Assembly: GCA_947459185.1 (NCBI GenBank)
Contig: CANHCU010000022.1
Coordinates: 1 to 39,536 of the forward strand
Origin: Planctomycetaceae bacterium
GTDB taxonomy: Bacteria; Planctomycetota; Planctomycetia; Pirellulales; UBA1268
DNA: 39,536 nucleotides
Direction of reading: 5' to 3'
Made by a program: the position numbers and the translations under genes. This document shows, in pieces, positions 25,842 to 34,268 of this stretch; the stretch's first letter is position 1; each line of letters begins with the position of its first letter. Under the pieces are notes generated by a model that did no database searches, was not told the DNA's origin, and was given only the letters and a program-made list of their open reading frames with translations.

Positions 25842-25972
25842 GGGGCTGCCCATGCCTCGAGAGCCGGCGTTGCTGACCAGCGCAGGCAGGATGCCGGAGC
25901 GCAGTCAGCATCGAGTGAGCGGAGGCCAGGATGGCCGGAGCGAACGTCCGGCGAGGAGGCGTGGGCAGCCCC
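25842..25972. repeat. Large inverted-repeat element with nested hairpins (131 bp)
   Basis: The outer arms are 17 bases each (25842-25858 and 25956-25972) and complementary at 16 positions, with a G-U at the last. Inside are CCGGC/GCCGG (25864-25868 with 25893-25897), GGCC-AGGAT-GGCC (25924-25936) and GCCGGA/TCCGGC (25934-25952). The motif AGGATG(G)CCGGAGCG occurs twice (from 25888 and 25928), suggesting internal duplication. No T-run follows on either strand, so it is not an ordinary terminator. It fills most of the 297-base gap between the enolase-family and MFS genes. It may be a repeated intergenic element or an RNA processing or stability structure in a minus-strand operon. Confidence 0.6.
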
Positions 25973-26028
25973 GACGTGTCGCCATCACAGTGTCAATCAT
26001 TGGGTGCTCTCGGTAGATAGCCAGCCTG

Positions 26029-27525
26029 TCAGGTACCGCGCGACGCCATCCAGCCTCCGGCCGCGAGTGATCCAGTCGCCAGGAACGGCTCGGGGAGTAT
26101 CCGCGGGATCTCCTCGACCCGCATGCCGAATCCTGACCCGGCCAGCGAGCGGAGGTCGATCCTGCCGTTTCGCCGCCGGTAGATGCCGGGATGCACGGTC
26201 GCCTCCGGGATCGAGGCCGCGGGATAGAACTGCGGCGCGTTGGTCTCCACGCCCGCGAGCGTGCCGGCATGGGCCGCCAGCCGCGCGTGTGGCAGCATCG
26301 CCAGCATCGGGTTGGTGAGATCCTGCACCATGATGTCCATGCCGTGCGAACGTGCCCACGCGAGAGAGAGGAGGGCACCCGACATCGTCTTGCAGGTCTT
26401 CAATGCCACGCCGTTCCAGCCCAGCGTCCGGCCGGCAGCCACGTGCCGCCAGTCGTGCCCGCTCTCGTCGAGGAACAGCCGCGTGCGACCGGCGATCGAG
26501 TGGACGTCGATCGGATTGGCCGCGAGGTCATACGGGAACGGCTGCTCGACGTAGAGTAGCTGACGGGCCAGCGTGGGATCATCCGCCGCGATCGCATCGA
26601 GCACCTCGTGCACGTAGGCCGGCTCGGAGACCGTGCAGTTGAAGTCGGCACAAAACATCGTCACGCCATGGGCGAGCCCGATCCCGCCCACGCGAAGGAG
26701 TCTTGCAATGTCCCAGTCGATGTCGTCGCCGCGGAGTTTTATTTTGAGGCACGTGAGGCCGTCTCGCTGGATCCAGTCGGCGAGCACGAGCGGATGGCCG
26801 TCGTCAGGCTCCTGCCCGGTGAGATCGGACGCCTCGAGCGGATCGAGGCCACCCACGAGGTGCCACGCGAGCAGTTGAGTCGCAGGCTTGGCCGCCAGAA
26901 AATCGGCCGGATACCGGCCCGTGAACAGTCCGCGATCGGCGTCGTCGGGCGGCATTCCAGAGTCGCCGAAGAGGTCGGCCAGATCGCGGCTGAGATACTC
27001 AGCCGTGTAGCTCGTGAATGTGTCGATGCCGTGCACCTTGCCGAAGGCGTCGTGGATGGCGAGGTCGAGCGGGCTCAGGCAGATCAGGGCTGCGAGTCTC
27101 GGGATGGATTCGTTGCTCTCGCCAGTGGCAGTGCGGACAAGCTCTTCGAGGCGTTCCACCTCGAATGCGTGGCCGATCTCCATCGCGTGGCCCGACCCGG
27201 GCCATTCGCAGATCGCCTCCGCGCAGGCCGCGGCCAGCCGGACCATGGCATCGTGCCGCACCGCGTGCGGGAGGCTTGACGGCCAGCCCCACTGCACAGA
27301 CAGCGGCGTTTCACCCCAGCCGACCGCCCGCACTCCCTCCGCCGTTTGCACCTCTGCCGCCACGCGGGCGCACGTCACCTCGTCGACGATCTGGCCGCCG
27401 AACTTCAGCGGTATCCGCAGCTTCACGGGGAGCAAAAAGACTGCTGCGCCCGTGACCCGCACGTCGGTGGCCCGCGATGACGACGGCTTCTGCTGCCTGC
27501 GACCAAGAGTGCTCGCATGGTTCAT
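26029..27525 (-). CDS. Enolase-superfamily enzyme (mandelate racemase/muconate lactonizing type)
   Basis: These enzymes abstract a proton alpha to a carboxylate with Mg2+ bound, as in sugar-acid dehydration, racemisation or cycloisomerisation. In the 498-residue protein the active-site set is visible: LKIK with Lys261/Lys263, metal ligands Asp294 (CADFN), Glu327 (VEQPF) and Asp353-Glu354 (LDES), and a far-side lysine, Lys376 or Lys379 (LKTCK). A Lys on both sides is characteristic of the MLE subgroup. It is longer than the usual ~350-400 residues because of a segment at ~170-255. There is no signal peptide, so it is cytoplasmic. The ATG overlaps the LRR-protein stop (ATGA). The substrate is unknown. 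Confidence 0.85.
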   Translation of the reverse strand: MNHASTLGRRQQKPSSSRATDVRVTGAAVFLLPVKLRIPLKFGGQIVDEVTCARVAAEVQTAEGVRAVGWGETPLSVQWGWPSSLPHAVRHDAMVRLAAACAEAICEWPGSGHAMEIGHAFEVERLEELVRTATGESNESIPRLAALICLSPLDLAIHDAFGKVHGIDTFTSYTAEYLSRDLADLFGDSGMPPDDADRGLFTGRYPADFLAAKPATQLLAWHLVGGLDPLEASDLTGQEPDDGHPLVLADWIQRDGLTCLKIKLRGDDIDWDIARLLRVGGIGLAHGVTMFCADFNCTVSEPAYVHEVLDAIAADDPTLARQLLYVEQPFPYDLAANPIDVHSIAGRTRLFLDESGHDWRHVAAGRTLGWNGVALKTCKTMSGALLSLAWARSHGMDIMVQDLTNPMLAMLPHARLAAHAGTLAGVETNAPQFYPAASIPEATVHPGIYRRRNGRIDLRSLAGSGFGMRVEEIPRILPEPFLATGSLAAGGWMASRGT

Positions 27526-28415
27526 GGTGAGGGTCTTCCGGCAACGGGCCGCACGTCAACGCCTCGCATGAGGTGCAGCCGGCCGCGATGGGCCGCCAAG
27601 GCCGTGGCCGCCTCTGGCGAAAGATCGCGCAGGCCCCGCAGCGCGATCTCGCCGTCGTAGGCAGCGAGGGCCGCCGCTGTCTCAGGCGAGAGCCGCTCGA
27701 GGCCGTTCAAGATCAGCGAGCCGCCTTTGCGGCGGGCGAGCGCTGCGGCGGCCTCCGGACTCAGTTCCGTCAACTCGTTGAGCACAAGGACTCCCTGATG
27801 GCCCGCCAAGGCAACCGCCGAGGCGGGTTCGAGCGTCTTCAAGCCCGCGAACCACAGCACCGAACGCGACTGGTCGGCCCGGCGGGTGACCACGTTGGGC
27901 CGCGAGCGGTCCTCGAATACTCCTTCGTTCGTTGCCAGGATCGCTGCGATCTCTGGCGCAAGCTCCGTGACGCCCACCTTCAATTCGCCCCACTGCCCCG
28001 CGAGCTTGCGGGCCAACTCCGGTGAGTCGAGCCGCTCGAGCGCGGGGAGGCGGAGATTGCCGACATGGGCCGTGAGTGCCGCGGCGGTTTCCGGCGTGAT
28101 CTGCCGCAGCGCCCGAAAGTCGAGGTCGAACTGGCCGAATCCCTTCACTGGCTTATGCGCCGCGAGGGCCCGGGCCGCCTCTGGCGATAGTTCGGCGATG
28201 GCCGCGAAGCAGATCGCGCCTTCGTGCGCCGCCAGTTCGGCAGCGGCCGCCGGGTCGAGCGAGACCAGGGCGTCGAACCGCAGTGGCGCCTTGCGGGCGG
28301 CATACTCCCGGGCCTGTTCGACGGTGATGGACGTGATCTTCTCCGGGGCGGGCAACGGCGCAGCGGCAGCCACGCTGGCGATCACCGCCACGAGCACGGC
28401 GATGGCTACTTGCAT
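27522..28415 (-). CDS. Secreted leucine-rich-repeat-like protein (LSPEAAxALA repeats)
   Basis: The 297-residue product begins MQVAIAVLVAVIASVAAAAP, a signal peptide. The rest is built of ~23-24-residue units of the form LSPEAAAALAxxxGxLxLxGLxx, clearest in the last three (about 210-285) and more decayed in the first half. This is a planctomycete LRR-like repeat, probably a solenoid for binding. No enzyme residues are evident. The start at 28415 overlaps the DUF1592 gene by 10 bases; 28436 is an alternative ATG. The stop overlaps the enolase-family start. Its place between a cytochrome-like protein and a catabolic enzyme suggests an extracytoplasmic accessory role. Confidence 0.75.
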   Translation of the reverse strand: MQVAIAVLVAVIASVAAAAPLPAPEKITSITVEQAREYAARKAPLRFDALVSLDPAAAAELAAHEGAICFAAIAELSPEAARALAAHKPVKGFGQFDLDFRALRQITPETAAALTAHVGNLRLPALERLDSPELARKLAGQWGELKVGVTELAPEIAAILATNEGVFEDRSRPNVVTRRADQSRSVLWFAGLKTLEPASAVALAGHQGVLVLNELTELSPEAAAALARRKGGSLILNGLERLSPETAAALAAYDGEIALRGLRDLSPEAATALAAHRGRLHLMRGVDVRPVAGRPSP

Positions 28416-31066
28416 ACAAACATCTCGCTTTCGCAACAGAGCGCGACGAGGTCCCGCAGGCGATAGCCATCTGGAGCGGCCGCCGCCAGGATCTTCCGGA
28501 TCGCCGGCTGGTCGGCCACGTCGAGCTCGCGGCCGAGGGCCATGACGAGCAGCTTTTCCACGAGGCAGCGGGCAAACCGTTCCGGCTGCTCGACGAGCAG
28601 CTTCTTGAATTCGGTGACGTTCTTGAACGCCGCGCCGGAGAGCTCTCCGCTCGGATCGACCGGGGGCTTTTTCTCAGTGTCGTTGTAGGCGTCACGCCAG
28701 CGGCCGATTGCGTCGAATGATTCGAGAGCGAAGCCGGGCGGGTCGATGAGTGCGTGGCAGGTGGCGCAGGCGGCGTTGCTGCGGTGCTTCTCCAGCCGTT
28801 CACGGATCGTCGTCGCCCCGCGGATGTCGGGCTCGATCACCGGCACGTTCGCCGGCGGCGGGGAAGGCGTCGTGCCCAAGATGTTTTCGAGCACCCATGC
28901 GCCGCGGATCACGGGCGACGTGTCGACGCCGTTGGCCGTGAGCGTGAGGATGCTCGCCTGACCGAGGAGGCCGCCGCGGCGACGGTCGGTGAGCGACACC
29001 CGCGCAAAGCCGGTCTGCAGCCGCGAACGCGACGGCGCGGTGCCGAGGGAGTCGGGAGTGAGGTCCGTCGCAGAGAGGCCCTCGACGGGTTTCCCCAATG
29101 CTGCCTCGAACGCGTTGGCAGGGATGCCGTAGAGCCGAGCGAGGCCGGCGTTGACGATCGTCTCGTCGGCATCGAGCAGCCGCACAGCCGGGCCGTTGGT
29201 GGCCAGGAGCTGCTGGAAGACGAGCCGGGTCTCCCGCCGCATCGCCGGTTCGAGATCATCGTCGTAGTAGGCCCGGAATTTCGCCCGGTCGGGAGCCATC
29301 GAGCCGAGCTTCCAGAGGGCCAGCCAGCCGTCGAGAAAGGCGTCGAGAAATCGGTCGCTCGTGACGGCGGCTGTAAGCAGCCGCTCAGCCTCGGCACGGC
29401 GAACCTCAGGCCGCTCGAGACGGTGATCGGCCGCGAGCTGCAGCAGCCGCTCGTCGGGCTGCGACACGGCGAGGAAGTAGGAGAGCCGCGAGGCAATCTC
29501 ATGGTCGTCAAGCTGCGGTCCCTTCTCCTCGCGGTAGAGGAAGCCGGGCGAGCAGAGCACGCCCACGAGTCCCTGCTTGATCGCCTCTTCGGGCGGCTCG
29601 CCCGAAGCCTCGGCCGACCGCACGAGCGCCACGAGCGGCGCGACCTCCTCGCGGCCGACCGGCCGCCGCCAGGCCCGCGTCGCGAAGGCGTGGATCACCG
29701 TTTCCGCCCGGTCGCTGCGGTAGGGCTCGGCGCCGAAGATCTCCCGGTGGCTCTTCGGCGGCCACTCCGGTTCGAGCGGCCCCTCGACCACGATCTGCAT
29801 GACCCGGATCTGCGGCATCTCCACCCACATCGGGATCGTGAAACCACCGCCACGTTCGACGTTGTCCTCGAACCGGGCGAGCGCCTCCTTGTCGAGCAGG
29901 GCGAAGCGGTTCTCGTGGAAATAGTGGTTGATCCGATAGTTGCCCCCGTTCAAGCCGTTGGGAAACACGAACCGGGGATATTCCCCCGCGTCGAGCCAGG
30001 CCTCGCACTCGACCCACCGCTTCTCGTCGTCTGGCAGATCCCAGTGCCCGATCTCCCGCTCCCGCTGCTGCTCGTGCGTGGCGATGAACTCGGCCGTGCC
30101 TTGATTATCTGGGTTCGTGAGGTCGAGTCCGCGGAGCGACCCCGAAACGAGCTGTAGCCGAAGGGGCTTGCCATCCTGCCACTCCCCCGTCGGACCGAGC
30201 GGGAACCTCGTCGGCAGACTCATGTCCGCCTTGCGAAACTTCGCCTCCGCCTCGATCCGGATCCGATACCGGCCCGCGAGCGGCACGCCCTCCCGTAGGT
30301 CATCGATGGGCACATAGCCTACCAGCGGTGAATCGCCGGGCCGCTCGAGCAGCGTCTGCCAGGGCTGCGGTTTTTTCTCGATTCGCGCATACCACTGCGC
30401 CTCGGCCATCGGGTAGGAAAACTTCGTCTTGTAGAACGGCGGCCGCAGATCCCATGTTCGCACCTCCGGCCGCGGCTCGAAGTGGACGGCCCGGTCGATC
30501 GCGGTCTCGGCCGCCTCGACCGCCCGCCGCAGAAGAAACCCCGACGTCACGAGTGATTCGCCGTTGGTGGCGAAGCCGTGCGTGCGGACGTCGCTGGGAA
30601 ACCCGTCGGCGGGATCGAACCCGGGCGCGTCGAGATGGAGCAGGTCTTTGATCGTGTTGTGGTATTCGTCGCGGTTGAGGCGACGAAAGACGGTCGGATG
30701 ACGGGAACCTGCAGCCTTGGCATGCGCGGCCAGCCGGTTCTCGAGGTCGAGCACCGCGGCCTGCCGCTCGTCGGCCGTCGGCCGCTCGCCGTCGGGCGGC
30801 GGCATCCGCTCGGTGTCGAGTTCGTCGAGCACCTTCCGCCAGAGGTCGAAGTTTTTGGGTGTGATTGCGGCGTCGAGCCCTTCGAGAGACAGGTTTGCCT
30901 CTTTGGTGGCTGCGTCATGGCAGTCGAGGCAGCGGGCGGCGACGATCCGGGCCGCGGGGGTGTCTTCGCCCGCAGCGATCAGTGCGGTGGTCGCGACGAG
31001 GCAGGCCGCGCCGACGAACGGCCACCACGCTCCGCTTGAGTCCCTCCACATGGCGGCCGTCGTCAT
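28406..31066 (-). CDS. Planctomycete cytochrome-like protein (DUF1587-DUF1592-DUF1588-DUF1585)
   Basis: The 886-residue protein has an N-terminal hydrophobic export segment (13-32). A first c-type heme motif CLDCH (46-50) follows in a PSCyt1-like domain with ERMPPPDGERPT. Then come DUF1587 (FRRLNRDEYHNTIKDLLHL), DUF1592 and DUF1588 (RRGGLLGQASILTLTANG, then SPVIRGAWVLENILG). A second heme motif CATCH (767-771) is followed by IDPPGFALESFDAIGRWR, and DUF1585 ends the protein. This is a known planctomycete/Verrucomicrobia set, thought to be periplasmic, with no proven function. The start at 31066 overlaps the DUF1552 stop (ATGA); an in-frame ATG at 31153 lies inside that gene and is unlikely. 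It pairs with DUF1552 as usual. Confidence 0.9.
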   Translation of the reverse strand: MTTAAMWRDSSGAWWPFVGAACLVATTALIAAGEDTPAARIVAARCLDCHDAATKEANLSLEGLDAAITPKNFDLWRKVLDELDTERMPPPDGERPTADERQAAVLDLENRLAAHAKAAGSRHPTVFRRLNRDEYHNTIKDLLHLDAPGFDPADGFPSDVRTHGFATNGESLVTSGFLLRRAVEAAETAIDRAVHFEPRPEVRTWDLRPPFYKTKFSYPMAEAQWYARIEKKPQPWQTLLERPGDSPLVGYVPIDDLREGVPLAGRYRIRIEAEAKFRKADMSLPTRFPLGPTGEWQDGKPLRLQLVSGSLRGLDLTNPDNQGTAEFIATHEQQREREIGHWDLPDDEKRWVECEAWLDAGEYPRFVFPNGLNGGNYRINHYFHENRFALLDKEALARFEDNVERGGGFTIPMWVEMPQIRVMQIVVEGPLEPEWPPKSHREIFGAEPYRSDRAETVIHAFATRAWRRPVGREEVAPLVALVRSAEASGEPPEEAIKQGLVGVLCSPGFLYREEKGPQLDDHEIASRLSYFLAVSQPDERLLQLAADHRLERPEVRRAEAERLLTAAVTSDRFLDAFLDGWLALWKLGSMAPDRAKFRAYYDDDLEPAMRRETRLVFQQLLATNGPAVRLLDADETIVNAGLARLYGIPANAFEAALGKPVEGLSATDLTPDSLGTAPSRSRLQTGFARVSLTDRRRGGLLGQASILTLTANGVDTSPVIRGAWVLENILGTTPSPPPANVPVIEPDIRGATTIRERLEKHRSNAACATCHALIDPPGFALESFDAIGRWRDAYNDTEKKPPVDPSGELSGAAFKNVTEFKKLLVEQPERFARCLVEKLLVMALGRELDVADQPAIRKILAAAAPDGYRLRDLVALCCESEMFVCK

Positions 31067-32364
31067 CCCAACTCCGTAAACGTGCTCGTGCTGCGGTTGA
31101 ACCGGTCGGTCTCCACGCCAAACCGCTGGGCCATCGTCAGATAGAGGTTGCACAGCGGCACCTTCTTGCCCACTTCGGCCGGTGCGACCACGTGGGTGCG
31201 ATGGCGATACCCGCCGCCTGCCACGAGGATCGGCAGGTCGACGTTTGTGTGTGCGCTGCCGTCGCCCATGCCGCTGCCAAAGAGCACCTGGGTCGAGTCG
31301 AGCAGATCGGCCGCCGCGAGCCGGTCGAGGAACCGCGCGAGCTGCTCCATCTGGAACCGCTCGATCTTTCGCATGCCGGCCATGAGCGTCGGATCCTTGC
31401 CGTGGTGCGAGCAGCCGTGATAGCTGCTCTCACCGCCGACGGCGGCAGTGTCGAACGATCCCGGCACCTCGATCGTGGCCACGCGAGTGGAGTCGGTCTG
31501 CAGCGCGAGCAAGACAAGATCGAAGAGGATCGGCACCTGCTGGGTGACGCTGCCGTCGCGGGGCTCCGTGATGCCGGCCGCCGGCCGCGGCCGCGACAGC
31601 CAGGCCTTTTCCTGCTGCAGCGTGGTCTCCACTTCTCGGATGGAGCTGAGATACTTGTCGAACTTGCGTCGGTCGTCCGCCGAGAGCCGCGGCTCCATGC
31701 CGTGGGCCTGATCGAGGACGGCGTCGAGGATCGAGCCGCGACGGTCGTAGGCGGCGATCTGCCGCGTGGTGGCCTCCGGCGGGTCGTCGCGAAAGAGCAG
31801 CCGAAACACCTCGCTCACCTTCTGGATCGGCGGCACGAGCACGCCGCTGCGGGTCCAGGAGAGTTCTGCGCTCCCGGTGCCAGCGGGGCCCGCGGCCGTG
31901 TTGAGCACCGGAAACCGTGTCTGGCCGACGACCGAACGGCCGAGGAACTGGTCGAGCGTGATGTTGCCGTCGGGCATCGTGGCGGCGTCGGCCGACTTGA
32001 CCCCGGAGAGGAACGTGTGCGTGAGTCCGTGGCCGCCGTTCGCGCCGTGGTCGAGGTTCGAGAAGACGGTGAAGCGGCCGCGGTGTTTTTCGAGTGGGGC
32101 GAGGCTGGCCCGCAGCTTCGCGTCGGGCCCGTCGCCAACCGGAAAAAAGTCGTCCTTCAGCATGCCGAAGGGATTCGCGATGCAGACGAATCGCCGAGCA
32201 GCCGGGCCGGAAGCCTCGCCGCCGAGCGACTCCCCGAGCGATTCAAAGAACGGCAGCGCAAGGCACACGCCGCCGGCCCGCAGCACGCGGCGGCGGCTCA
32301 TCGCAGGGCCGGTCACTGGGACTGTTGGGACTGTTGGGACTGTTGTCATCGGGACTGTTGTCAT
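31063..32364 (-). CDS. DUF1552 protein, Tat-exported
   Basis: The 433-residue protein has a twin-arginine-like segment SRRRVLRAGGVCLALPFFES after ~17 residues. The DUF1552 core follows: FVCIANPFGM, NLDHGANGGHGLTHTFLSG, then SILDAVLDQA, YLSSIREVE and FGSGMGDGSAHTNVDLPILVAGGG near the C-terminus. The last block is reminiscent of the alkaline-phosphatase-like DUF1501 family. It partners the DUF1592 cytochrome-like protein, whose start overlaps its stop. GAGGAGG lies six bases before ATG 32364. The first residues are MTTVPMTTVPTVPTVP, coded by tandem DNA repeats, and contain a second in-frame ATG. Confidence 0.88.
   Translation of the reverse strand: MTTVPMTTVPTVPTVPVTGPAMSRRRVLRAGGVCLALPFFESLGESLGGEASGPAARRFVCIANPFGMLKDDFFPVGDGPDAKLRASLAPLEKHRGRFTVFSNLDHGANGGHGLTHTFLSGVKSADAATMPDGNITLDQFLGRSVVGQTRFPVLNTAAGPAGTGSAELSWTRSGVLVPPIQKVSEVFRLLFRDDPPEATTRQIAAYDRRGSILDAVLDQAHGMEPRLSADDRRKFDKYLSSIREVETTLQQEKAWLSRPRPAAGITEPRDGSVTQQVPILFDLVLLALQTDSTRVATIEVPGSFDTAAVGGESSYHGCSHHGKDPTLMAGMRKIERFQMEQLARFLDRLAAADLLDSTQVLFGSGMGDGSAHTNVDLPILVAGGGYRHRTHVVAPAEVGKKVPLCNLYLTMAQRFGVETDRFNRSTSTFTELG
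32317..32364 (-). repeat. Short tandem repeat at the start of the DUF1552 gene
   Basis: Copies of the 9-base word GGACTGTTG (plus strand) occur four times, two separated by an extra TCATC(G) that supplies a second ATG. On the coding strand this yields MTTVP twice and then TVP twice. Both ATG codons are in frame, and the better Shine-Dalgarno spacing favours the outer one. Confidence 0.65.
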
Positions 32365-32395
32365 TGCCAACCTCCTCACCGACCCTATCACACGC

Positions 32396-32469
32396 CCGGC
32401 CTGGCCGGTCTGCCTGACCCAAAACATCCAAAAAATGACCGAAAATGTTTCGGACGATCGGCTATCGTC
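32396..32469. promoter_or_regulatory. Three dyads between divergent DUF1552 and DUF1559 genes
   Basis: CCGGCC-T-GGCCGG (32396-32408), CCGAAA-ATG-TTTCGG (32439-32453) and GACGAT-N5-ATCGTC (32453-32469) lie in the ~190-base divergent gap. They are operator candidates. No clear promoter pair was found. Confidence 0.35.
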
Positions 32470-32553
32470 GTTTCATGCAGTTGATGTGGAGGGGACTCGC
32501 TGACTCGCCAGCCGTGCCTCCCCGCAAGAAGCCACGAACGAAGGATGAGTGCC

Positions 32554-33678
32554 ATGCGATCTGACACGAGTACCTGCCGCCCCGAATCAGCAGATCAAGC
32601 CCGCTACGGCCGCGCTGCCGATGGTTTTGCGCTCGGTTTTACGCTCGTTGAACTCTTGGTGGTCATCGCGATCATCGGCACGCTCGTCGGCCTGCTCCTG
32701 CCGGCCGTGCAGGTGGCGCGGGAGTCGGCCCGTACAACAGCATGTGCCAACAAGCTCCGGCAAATTGCACTCGGCGTGATCAACTATGAAGACGCGAGGA
32801 AGTGGTATCCGCCAAACGGCACGAACCCTCAATGCCACAATACCTTCTCATTTTTTCCCGAGATCCTGCCCTACATCGAGGAGCAGGCGACGTCCGACCG
32901 TATCTATAAGATGCTGTACACGGACAAAGTGACAACGAACACTACTACGCCGGTCAATCTCCGCGGCCTCGCGATGCCGGCATTGCGATGTCCGTCGGAT
33001 GTGCTCGACCGAGACCCCGATTTGAGTGGTGAGCCGACCAACTATCGCTGCAGTGTTGGAGACATCTTTGATCAGAACAGGGCTGCCCGGCGTGGTCCGT
33101 TCGGTGGGAATGGGACGGCCCCCGGCGGATGGCAATGGTCCAAGGCGTCGATGGTGACCGACGGTCTCTCGAATACCGTCCTGCTGGGCGAAGCCACGAT
33201 CTACAGGCTGAACTCGCCGAACGTGCGGAGGGGCATGCTGCAGTTCAGCGGTTTTACCAGCACATCCCAACCGCTGGCCTGCCTTCAGGCGCTCGCAAGC
33301 CCGAGCTGGGATACGCTCAGCAATGACTTCACTGGCGCCGTGTTATCCGGCACTCGCTGGCTGCATAACGATTACGTCCGCTTCCAGACGGTGTTGCCGC
33401 CCAACGCGCCGACCTGCTCCACGTCGGCCACGGGTTTGGCCGGCGGTTTGCTGCCATCGGCGAGCAGCTACCACACTGGCGGAGCGAACGTGGCGATGTG
33501 CGATGGCTCGACCAGGTTCGTCGACGAGACGATCGACACCGGTGACCTTTCTTTGACACTCAAGCCGAGTGGCACCACGGATCCCCACTTCGTAAACAAC
33601 TACATCGGCACGTCACGCTGGAACGGCGTCTGGGGTCGGTTGGGCAGCCAGAAGGGCGGCGAGGTGATCAATCAATGA
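32554..33678 (+). CDS. DUF1559 protein with prepilin-type N-terminal cleavage/methylation signal
   Basis: The 374-residue product carries the type IV prepilin signal [26 protein letters not shown]. Cleavage would follow Gly28, with Glu33 at position 5 of the mature form. The DUF1559 (SBP_bac_10-like) body has [17 protein letters not shown], then [12 protein letters not shown], and ends with [15 protein letters not shown], the family hallmark. Planctomycetes have dozens of these major pseudopilin-like surface proteins, whose role is largely unknown. Start 32554 is preferred because AAGGA lies eight bases upstream; ATG 32545 has no spacing. The stop overlaps the lipoprotein start (ATGA). Confidence 0.93.
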   Translation: MRSDTSTCRPESADQARYGRAADGFALGFTLVELLVVIAIIGTLVGLLLPAVQVARESARTTACANKLRQIALGVINYEDARKWYPPNGTNPQCHNTFSFFPEILPYIEEQATSDRIYKMLYTDKVTTNTTTPVNLRGLAMPALRCPSDVLDRDPDLSGEPTNYRCSVGDIFDQNRAARRGPFGGNGTAPGGWQWSKASMVTDGLSNTVLLGEATIYRLNSPNVRRGMLQFSGFTSTSQPLACLQALASPSWDTLSNDFTGAVLSGTRWLHNDYVRFQTVLPPNAPTCSTSATGLAGGLLPSASSYHTGGANVAMCDGSTRFVDETIDTGDLSLTLKPSGTTDPHFVNNYIGTSRWNGVWGRLGSQKGGEVINQ

Positions 33679-34268
33679 TCCCTCGGCGACGACGCTTCCT
33701 GATCGAGCCAGTGCAGGCACCGCTTCTCGTGCTCGTCGCCATCGGCCTGCTGGCGACAGGCTGCAGTCGGGGTGGCAATCGGCCGATCGTGCATCCCGTG
33801 AAGGGGCGAGTGACGCTCGAGGGCCAGCCGCTCGAAGGAGTGGGCGTGTCGTTTAGTCCGGTCGTCAAGGGCCAGGGTGCCACGGCCTTCGGTAAGACGC
33901 TCGCCGACGGGAGCTACACGCTGACCTCCACCCGCGGCGGCACCCTGGGTGCCGGGGCCGCGGCCGGTGAGTATGTCGTGATGCTGCAAAAGTTCGTAGA
34001 GGTGGCCCCCGATGCCGTACCGCCCGAGTTTTCAGCCGCGGCGGGTGACTCGTCGCGACAGGTGCAGCAGTGGTTTTCCAAGCAGGAGACGAGCCGCCTC
34101 GAGGACGAAAAGACGGTGCGGTATGTCATCCTCGGCCTCCTGCCCGAGGCCTACGGCAACGCGGAAACGTCGGGCCTGCGGGTGACCGTCAAGCCGGGCG
34201 TTCATTCTGGTCCGACGTTCGAGTTTGATCTGCAGCGAGACTTCCGCGGCACGACACCCCAGAAATGA
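33675..34268 (+). CDS. Lipoprotein paired with DUF1559 gene (carboxypeptidase regulatory-like fold)
   Basis: The 197-residue product has a basic N-terminus and a hydrophobic segment ending in LLATGC, a lipobox with Cys30. Next is [23 protein letters not shown], the beta-sandwich start usual in planctomycete lipoproteins next to DUF1559 genes, then DGSYTLTS and EYVVML. Its C-terminal half is polar. It is presumably an outer- or inner-membrane-anchored partner of the pseudopilin-like protein. Stop/start overlaps on both sides couple it to DUF1559 and to the following DUF1080-like gene. Confidence 0.82.
   Translation: MIPRRRRFLIEPVQAPLLVLVAIGLLATGCSRGGNRPIVHPVKGRVTLEGQPLEGVGVSFSPVVKGQGATAFGKTLADGSYTLTSTRGGTLGAGAAAGEYVVMLQKFVEVAPDAVPPEFSAAAGDSSRQVQQWFSKQETSRLEDEKTVRYVILGLLPEAYGNAETSGLRVTVKPGVHSGPTFEFDLQRDFRGTTPQK

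Noticed and set aside
28754-32484. Plus-strand frames opposite DUF1592/DUF1552 (28754-30157, 30865-32484)
   Set aside because: They are shadows of heme-motif and DUF1552 genes and lack ribosome binding sites and motifs.
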